From positions 1-64,000 of the forward strand of contig VXNP01000109.1 of assembly GCA_009840525.1 (NCBI GenBank): a DNA stretch of 64,000 nt, written 5' to 3'. Positions within the stretch are counted from its first letter, which is position 1, and the number at the start of each line of letters is the position of its first letter. Positions 54,609 through 64,000 of this stretch are shown here, piece by piece. The translations under genes and the position numbers were made by a program. The stretch is from Gammaproteobacteria bacterium. GTDB lineage: Bacteria > Gemmatimonadota > Gemmatimonadetes > Longimicrobiales > Gaopeijiaceae. The notes beneath the pieces were generated by a model. That model searched no databases. It was not told the origin of the DNA and saw only the letters and a program-made list of their open reading frames with translations.

Positions 54609-55364
54609 TCAGATCAACTGCCCGGCATCGACGAACAGGCTGGTTCCGGTCACGAGGCGCGCTTCGTCGCCCGACGCGAGGAACACGACAGCCCCCACCA
54701 CGTCCTCCGGATTGCCGATCAGTCCGAGTGGAATGCGCGCGAGGCGGCTCTCCCGGAATTCGTCCCGCGCGATGTCGGCCCGGTTCAGGTCGGTCTCGAT
54801 GAGGCCAGGCGCGACGGCGTTCACCCGGATCCCGTGGGGCGCGAGTTCGAGCGCCATCTGCTTCGTCAGCATCCCGACCCCCGCCTTCGACACGCAGTAG
54901 TGGGCGAGGTTCGGACCGGCCACCGCCTGTCCGGCGGACGACACGTTGACGATGGCGCCCGGCGTTCCCGCGTCGACCATTCGGCGCGCCACCGCCTGTC
55001 CGACCAGGAAGTACCCCTTCAGGTTGACGTTCAGGATGGCGTCCCACTCCTCCTCATCGATCTCGAGAAGGGGGGTGCGCTTAAGGATGCCGGCGTTGTT
55101 CACCAGGATGTCGATGCCGCCCAGAAAGCCGTGCGCCTCGGCGACGAAGCGCTCGACATCCGAGCCCGAAGCCGTGGACCCCTGCACGGCAACCGCGCGC
55201 CGCCCCATCTGCTCGATCTCGCGTACGGCGCTCTCCGCGTCCGCGTGGCTTCGCCGATAGTTGACGGCTACAGCCGCGCCCTCGCGCGCCAAGCCCAGGG
55301 CGATGGCCCGGCCGATACCCCGGGACCCGCCAGTGACCAAAGCACGCCTGCCTTCAAGACGCAT
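54609..55364 (-). CDS. short-chain dehydrogenase/reductase (FabG-like SDR)
   Basis: A 251-residue classical SDR: cofactor loop TGGSRGIGRA, NNAG in ILVNNAGILKR, the active-site serines in VNVSSAGQAV, Tyr and Lys in AHYCVSKAGVGML and the C-terminal LVTGTSLFVDAGQ. ATG 55364 gives the normal MRLEGRRALVTGG start; an in-frame ATG 42 bases upstream is unlikely. It is the first gene of the unit that continues with SRPBCC, dctP, alkD-like, dctQ and dctM, so it may oxidise the compound imported by the TRAP system. The substrate is unknown. Confidence 0.85.
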   Translation of the reverse strand: MRLEGRRALVTGGSRGIGRAIALGLAREGAAVAVNYRRSHADAESAVREIEQMGRRAVAVQGSTASGSDVERFVAEAHGFLGGIDILVNNAGILKRTPLLEIDEEEWDAILNVNLKGYFLVGQAVARRMVDAGTPGAIVNVSSAGQAVAGPNLAHYCVSKAGVGMLTKQMALELAPHGIRVNAVAPGLIETDLNRADIARDEFRESRLARIPLGLIGNPEDVVGAVVFLASGDEARLVTGTSLFVDAGQLI

Positions 55365-55409
55365 GGAGAGTCCGGATTCGGGCGAGTCTCCGGCGACACC
55401 CGTCAACCA

Positions 55410-59335
<3,926 letters not shown>

Positions 59336-59339
<4 letters not shown>

Positions 59340-60157
59340 CCCCGCCCCATGTCCTCCGGCTCCGAGTGCACCGCGAAGGCCGCGCCCTGCGGGTCCAGGC
59401 ACTGGGCGATGAACCCGCCTCCCGGTACCTCCATGGGTCCGTTCAGCACCGTCCCGCCCAGCTCGGTGACCTTCTTCGCCGCGGTAAAGGCGTCCGGCAC
59501 GCGGACGTAGTTGAGCCACGCGGACACGGGCATCTCCGGGGGCCGGTTGTAGAAGCCGCCCAGCGGCTGCGCGCCGCGGTGGAACATCTGATAGATGCCC
59601 GCCTCGCCCATGTCCATCCGGTCAGCCTCCTGCCAGCCGAACAGCTCCGAATAGAAGGCCCAGGCCGCCTCCCAGTCGGTGGTGGCCAGCTCGCGCCAGG
59701 AGAACTCGCCGAGTTGGGCCAGCTCGTCGTGCCCGGGCGTCACGTCGGAGGGCTGGTAGGCGATGAAGACCGCGTCCAGCGGATCCTTGAGCACGGCCAT
59801 GCGCCCGACCTGGTCGACATCGACCATCTCCAGAACGGTCCCGCCCAGGCTCTCGGCCTTCGCGGCGCACGCGTCGGCATCCGGCGTCGACACGTACAGA
59901 AGCCAGTGGGGCGGCACGCCCGTGCTCGCGAGGTGCTCGGGGAGCGCCATCATCCCGCCGATCGGCATGCCCTGATTCATCCACAGGTGATACGGGGTCT
60001 CGCCTTCACCCCACTCGCCCGTGCCCCAGCCGATCACTTCACCATAGAAGGTGGCCGCCGCTTCAGGGTCGTTCGTGAGGAGTTCGTGCCAGCAGAATCG
60101 GCCGGTGGGTGTGGTCGTTGCGCTCTCGGCGGGTGTCGCAGCTGTGGTGTCGGACAT
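59336..60157 (-). CDS. double-module VOC (glyoxalase-like) protein
   Basis: A 273-residue protein of two VOC modules: FCWHELLTNDPEAAATFYGE with GRMAVLKDPLDAVFIAYQP (residues about 21-135) and FSWRELATTDWEAAWAFYSE with GGFIAQCLDPQGAAFAVH (about 150-265). Each begins with an aromatic/His plus Glu pattern, as in the CFP30B-like antigen group of hydroxylase-type glyoxalases. It may bind metal between modules. Function unknown. It is convergent with the M28 gene, overlapping it by 4 bases, and divergent from the peroxiredoxin gene 227 bases away. Confidence 0.82.
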
Positions 60158-60384
60158 GACGGGATTCCTCGCGGGATGTCGGGGTGGATGTCAGCATCGG
60201 GAAGCCGGCTCTCGCGCGGCCGGATCGTTGACTCGATTATCGGCCTCAGGCAATCTTGCCTCGATCCTCGATCCGTTCAACGCCCGCGCGATCAGCGACT
60301 CGCATAACATCGGTCGCGATACGATACGACGCGGGCTGCGACTTGGTGTCGCCACCGCAACTCAACACAAGAGGTAAGGATTTC

Positions 60385-60858
60385 ATGACACCCATCCGCG
60401 TGGGCGCCGATGCGCCCGATTTCACCGCGTTCGCACCCCCCGGCGGGGCGAACTTCACGCTCTCCGAGCACCGTGGCCGGCCCGCGGTACTCATGTTCGT
60501 TCCGCTGGCCTTCACGAGCACATGCACGGCCGAGTTCTGTCACGTCGCCGAGCACTGGGGCCAGTGGGGCGAGCTTGGCGCCGACGTTGTCGGCATCAGC
60601 GTGGACTCCCCCTTCGTCAACCAGAAATGGGGCGAGGAGATGGGGGCGCCGTTTCCCATCCTCTCGGACTTCAACAAGGAAGCAGTGAGCGCATACGGAG
60701 TTCTGCAGGACGAACTCATCGGGTTGCGCGGCGTGGCGAAGCGCTCGGTCTTCGTTGTCGACGGAGAGGGGCGGGTCACTTACGCGTGGGTGGCCGATAA
60801 CCCGGGCATGCTGCCCCCGTTCGACGAGATCGTGGAGGCCGTGCAGGCGGTCGCGTGA
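60385..60858 (+). CDS. peroxiredoxin, PrxQ/BCP-like
   Basis: A 157-residue thiol peroxidase. The peroxidatic cysteine is in PLAFTSTCTAEFC and a second cysteine follows five residues later (C-x4-C), the PrxQ/BCP arrangement for an internal disulfide; the rest (VVGISVDSPFVNQKW, FPILSDFNKEAVSAYGV) is also close to the AhpE group. ATG 60385 has AAGGA 5 bases upstream. It should reduce hydrogen peroxide and organic peroxides. With katG 3 kb away it adds to peroxide defence, but they are separate units. Confidence 0.88.
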   Translation: MTPIRVGADAPDFTAFAPPGGANFTLSEHRGRPAVLMFVPLAFTSTCTAEFCHVAEHWGQWGELGADVVGISVDSPFVNQKWGEEMGAPFPILSDFNKEAVSAYGVLQDELIGLRGVAKRSVFVVDGEGRVTYAWVADNPGMLPPFDEIVEAVQAVA

Positions 60859-60873
60859 CGCCCGCGGACGGGT

Positions 60874-60891
60874 CGGGAGCCGACGCTCCCG
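60874..60891 (+). terminator. hairpin after the peroxiredoxin gene
   Basis: CGGGAGC-CGAC-GCTCCCG forms a perfect 7-base stem, extendable to 10 with one wobble (60871-60894), 16 bases after the stop codon. There is no T-run, so it would be an imperfect intrinsic terminator or a stabilising 3' hairpin. Confidence 0.45.
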
Positions 60892-61055
60892 GCCGCCGCA
60901 TCCATCCGTGCCGCGGGCGCGGTCGGCCTTGACGTACTTTCAGCGGTAAGGCCGCCCCGGTTGTCCATGCGGGAGAGGGCCATCGCCTCATCCTGGAGGC
61001 GTGTGGTCGCCAAGCAGGCAAACCGCGCAACACAATCGATGTTCAGGAGAGGAAG

Positions 61056-62009
61056 ATGACGCTCACACGACGCGACTGGCTCAGGCTCACGGCAGGCGGC
61101 GGCGCCGCGCTCGCACTCACCCCCGACCTGCTTGCGTCGCTGGCGCGGCAGGAGGTCCTGGCCCGGGCCATTCCAGGCACCGACGAAACGATTCCGGTGG
61201 TCGGGCTCGGCAGTTCCGCCACCTTCTCGCGCGTGGCGCGCAGCGAGGATGTAACCGCCATCCGCAACGTGCTGCAGACCTTCGTGGACAACGGCGGCAC
61301 GGTGTTCGATACCGCCCCCGGCTACGGCGCCTCCGAGCAGGTGGCCGGCGACGTCGCCAACGAGCTCGGCATCCAGAACCGGATCTTCTGGGCCACCAAG
61401 GTCAACGTGGCCGGACGCGGCGGCGGCGGGGCCGACCCCGCGGCGGCGCGCGCGCAGATCGAGCGCTCCTTCGACCGCTTCCAGTTGCCGGTCATCGACC
61501 TCATCCAGGTGCACAACCTGGGCGACCCGCCCACCCAGCTCGGCATCCTCGCGGAGGAGAAGGCTGCGGGCCGGGTGCGCTACACCGGCATCACGAGCAC
61601 CAGCGAGCGGCGCTATCCCGACCTCGCGGCGATCATGCGCAACGAGCCCATCGACTTCATCGGCGTGGACTACGCGGTCGACAACCGCGCCTCGGCCGAC
61701 ATGATCCTGCCGCTCGCGCAGGAGCGGAACATCGGTTTGCTGGTCTACGCCCCCTTCGGCCGCACCCGTCTCTGGAACCGGGTCAGCGGCCGCGACGTGC
61801 CCGAGTGGGCCGGCGAGTTCGACGCGCACAGCTGGGCGCAGTTCTTCCTCAAGTTCGTCGTGGCGCACCCGGCGGTGACCTGCGTCACCCCAGCCACCAG
61901 CCGCCCCGAGCACATGATCGACAACCTGGGCGGCGGCATGGGCGGGCTCCCCGACGAGAGCCAGCTCGAGCGCATGGTTCAGTTGGTGGAGGATCTGCCT
62001 CCGGCGTAG
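61056..62009 (+). CDS. Tat-exported aldo/keto reductase
   Basis: A 317-residue protein with a twin-arginine leader (TRRDWLRLTAGGGAALALTP), so it is exported folded, which is unusual for this mostly cytoplasmic family. Aldo/keto reductase features: GLGSSATF, the DTAPGYGASE segment with the catalytic Asp and Tyr, Lys in WATKVNVAG and His in IQVHNLG. The GITSTSERRY strand and C-terminal SRPEHMIDNLGGG belong to the barrel and cofactor site. Substrate unknown; NADPH supply outside the cytoplasm would be a puzzle. A ribosome site GGAGAGGAAG precedes the ATG. Confidence 0.85.
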   Translation: MTLTRRDWLRLTAGGGAALALTPDLLASLARQEVLARAIPGTDETIPVVGLGSSATFSRVARSEDVTAIRNVLQTFVDNGGTVFDTAPGYGASEQVAGDVANELGIQNRIFWATKVNVAGRGGGGADPAAARAQIERSFDRFQLPVIDLIQVHNLGDPPTQLGILAEEKAAGRVRYTGITSTSERRYPDLAAIMRNEPIDFIGVDYAVDNRASADMILPLAQERNIGLLVYAPFGRTRLWNRVSGRDVPEWAGEFDAHSWAQFFLKFVVAHPAVTCVTPATSRPEHMIDNLGGGMGGLPDESQLERMVQLVEDLPPA

Positions 62010-62011
62010 CC

Positions 62012-64000
62012 CTACCCCTCCGGCCTCACGATCTCGTACTGCGGCGGCGGCTCGGCCCCCAGCAGGTGGCGCACGAAGTAGTCCCAGCGCCGTCGGATGA
62101 AGTAGGGCTCGTTGAGGCCGTGGGCGCGGTCCGGGGCCCAGATCAGGTCGAAGTCGCGGTTGGCCTTGATGAGTTCGTCGATCACCTGAACCGTCATCGC
62201 CGGGTGGACGTTGTCGTCCATGTCCCCGTGCATCAGCAGCAGCTTCCCCTCGAGGTTCGCGGCGTAGGTCTTGTTGGCGGATGCCTCGAAGTTGTCCGTG
62301 CCCGCTGAGTCGGTCTCCATGACTCCCTGGTACTTCTCGGCCCAGTAGATGTTGTAGCTGCGGTTGTCGTGATTCCCGGCCCCTGAAACGGCCACCTTGA
62401 AGAACTCCGGGAAGCGCAGGATGGCGTCGGTGGAGGCGAACCCGCCGCCCGAGTGCCCGTAGATGCCCACCCGGTCCAGGTCGATGAACGGATGGCGCGC
62501 CGCGAGCTGCCGGATGACGGCGATGTGGTCCGGGATGCCGTTGTCGATGAAGTTGCCGTAGTAGTTGTCGTGGAAGGCCTTCGAGCGGTGGGGCGTGCCC
62601 AGATGGTCGATCTGCACCACCACGAAGCCGAGCTGCGCCAGGGCGAAGTTCTCGCCGCCGCCCTTGAACTCCCAGTCCCCGACGCTGCCCCGCTGGGGCC
62701 CGGGGTAGATGTGCGAGATGATCGGGTACTTCGCGTTCTCGTCCAGATCCGGCGGCAGGTAGAGGATGCCGTAGAGATCGGTGATGCCGTCGCGCGCCTT
62801 GGCCGTGAACACCTCGCCGGGGATGAATCCGATCTCTTCGATTGCCGAGATGTCCGCCCGCTCCAGCTCGCGCACGACGCGACCATCGGCCGCGGTCCGC
62901 AGCACGGTGACCGGTTCTCCCTCGACGCGCGAGTACGTGTCCACGAAGTAGCTGCCGCTGGGCGAGAACTCGATGACGTGGTTGGCGTCCTCGGGGGTGA
63001 GCAGCGTCAGCCCCGAGCCGTCGAAGCCAACCCGGTACAGGTGCGCGTAGTACGGATTTCGCCCCGGCTCTCGCCCGCGAGCGGTGAAATAGATGCGCTG
63101 GCTCGTCTCGTCGACGTAGACGGCCTGGCCGACCGTCCACGGGCCGGAGGTGATGCGGTTCCTCAGGATGCCCTGGCCGTCGAAGCGGTAGAGGTGGGCC
63201 CAGCCGTCGCGCTCCGACCACCAGATCACGTCGTCGCCGCCCTCGGAGACGTACCAGGACGGGGTGCCGCCACTCGATCCCCCGCCCCGGTGCCCGAGCG
63301 ACACGAAGGTGCGGGTGGAGTCGCCCAGGATGACCCGTGAGGTCCCGGTGGCCGCGTCGACCTCGGCCAGGAACACGCGCTGTGAGCCGCGCGTGAAGTA
63401 GTTGACGTGCAGGCGGGTGCCATCCGCGCTCCACGCGGAGTCGGGAGCTGAGCCGGCGAAAGAGAGCTGGTGCGGTACGGGCGCCACCTCGACCCGGCGG
63501 TTGGCGGCCGCGCGCAACGCGGGGACGTTCGCCACGCCCGCCCCGTCGCCATCCTCCCCCACCCCGCTGCCGGCTGCCCTCTCGGCCTCCGCCCGCTCCG
63601 CGATGTGCCCGGTGGGCAGCGGGATCACCGAGTCGCCCGGCAGGGCGTACGGCTGGGAGAAGTGCCGCGGCCGCTGCGACGTGTACGAGATGTAGTGCAT
63701 GTGCTCCACGTTGCGCTCGTCCCGGCGGGCCACCGCGATGTAGCGCGCGTCGGGCGACCAGGCCAGCGTGGGCGTGCGCGGCCCAGCCCCCTGCCGCTCC
63801 TGGTTGGGCCGCGGCTCGTTGTAGCCGTAGGCGTAGTGCTTCTCGCCGTCGCTGGTCAGCCGGATCGAGTCCCCGCCCCCCGCGGGGCGCACGTACAGGT
63901 CGTACTCGTGCGAGAACGCCTCCCAGCGCCCGTCGGGGGACTCCACGAAGGGCAGCCCCGAGGCGAGCGTGTCCCCCACCGTGCAGGCGTAGCCCGCGAT
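62012..64000 (-). CDS. S9 family dipeptidyl-peptidase IV-like enzyme, cut by the right window edge
   Basis: The visible 662 residues lack the N-terminus; the frame is open to base 64000. A beta-propeller part (LAWSPDARYIAVARRDERN, VIWWSERDGWAHLYRFDGQG) precedes the hydrolase domain with the nucleophile in GIYGHSGGGFAS, an acid in LLMHGDMDDNVHP and the last residue in DRAHGLNEPYF. This is the DPP-IV (S9B) order. It should remove dipeptides from peptides in the periplasm. It is convergent with the aldo/keto reductase gene, 2 bases away. Confidence 0.9.
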   Translation of the reverse strand: MAGYACTVGDTLASGLPFVESPDGRWEAFSHEYDLYVRPAGGGDSIRLTSDGEKHYAYGYNEPRPNQERQGAGPRTPTLAWSPDARYIAVARRDERNVEHMHYISYTSQRPRHFSQPYALPGDSVIPLPTGHIAERAEAERAAGSGVGEDGDGAGVANVPALRAAANRRVEVAPVPHQLSFAGSAPDSAWSADGTRLHVNYFTRGSQRVFLAEVDAATGTSRVILGDSTRTFVSLGHRGGGSSGGTPSWYVSEGGDDVIWWSERDGWAHLYRFDGQGILRNRITSGPWTVGQAVYVDETSQRIYFTARGREPGRNPYYAHLYRVGFDGSGLTLLTPEDANHVIEFSPSGSYFVDTYSRVEGEPVTVLRTAADGRVVRELERADISAIEEIGFIPGEVFTAKARDGITDLYGILYLPPDLDENAKYPIISHIYPGPQRGSVGDWEFKGGGENFALAQLGFVVVQIDHLGTPHRSKAFHDNYYGNFIDNGIPDHIAVIRQLAARHPFIDLDRVGIYGHSGGGFASTDAILRFPEFFKVAVSGAGNHDNRSYNIYWAEKYQGVMETDSAGTDNFEASANKTYAANLEGKLLLMHGDMDDNVHPAMTVQVIDELIKANRDFDLIWAPDRAHGLNEPYFIRRRWDYFVRHLLGAEPPPQYEIVRPEG

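Overview
The window is GC-rich, densely packed bacterial chromosome. Three lipoproteins (785-2122, 7623-8855, 13940-15148) are 6-bladed beta-propellers with the 'RDS.GV.IVES ... GR.GDGP.EF' style. There are many secreted S9, M24, M28 and M20 peptidases, SLC5-type sodium symporters, and a TonB receptor followed by a DUF4249 lipoprotein. Together these point to Gemmatimonadota, probably marine or host-associated. This placement is inference from protein style; no rRNA or tRNA gene was seen.

Left part (1-15.9 kb): the start of a reductive dehalogenase-like gene runs off the left edge. It is followed by a propeller lipoprotein, a small Fe-S protein, a sodium symporter, a DUF983 protein, and a divergent SDR / M20 hydrolase pair. 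A sugar-salvage cluster then pairs a nucleotidyltransferase, a symporter and galactokinase (minus strand) with a divergent NAD-dependent epimerase. The two transcription units share an 80-nt region holding a 10-bp inverted repeat. The epimerase has no ATG, GTG or TTG start upstream of its Rossmann motif.

Middle (16-31 kb): a serpin, an S9 peptidase, VOC and SRPBCC proteins, a fused malic enzyme (MaeB), M24 and M28 peptidases, a dicarboxylate/amino-acid symporter, a membrane-anchored Holliday-resolvase-like nuclease, an SLC13/RCK permease and a TonB-like hypothetical protein.

At 31.2-34.1 kb, an HD-domain protein with the ligand set of mixed-valent diiron oxygenases sits divergently next to a gamma-butyrobetaine-hydroxylase-like Fe/2-oxoglutarate oxygenase and an MTHFR-like gene. 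This resembles the TmpA/TmpB route that turns 2-trimethylaminoethylphosphonate into glycine betaine and phosphate. A serine hydrolase, a TonB receptor with a DUF4249 partner, and a haem/propeller lipoprotein follow.

Accessory zone (41-50.4 kb): a hicAB toxin-antitoxin pair has a palindromic operator laid over its own -10 box and appears leaderless. Next come a DUF1801 gene, a VCBS-repeat protein and an MFS exporter, and then a compact ~4.8-kb island. The island holds a restriction-modification pair and a divergent four-gene operon: three small winged-helix proteins (two of them paralogues) and a HEPN/Abi-like protein with its own winged helix. It is bounded on both sides by a 49-bp imperfect direct repeat of the 3' end of the TRAP permease gene dctM. 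The differences between the repeats are mostly synonymous. The island looks like a mobile defence cassette integrated at the end of dctM, and the four-gene operon is the best candidate here for an undescribed system.

Right part (50.3-64 kb): a TRAP transporter operon with an AlkD-like DNA glycosylase gene lodged between its subunits, an SRPBCC and an SDR gene, katG, a second M28 peptidase paralogous to the one at 24.8 kb, a double-VOC protein, a PrxQ-like peroxiredoxin, a Tat-exported aldo/keto reductase, and a DPP-IV-like S9 peptidase cut by the right edge.
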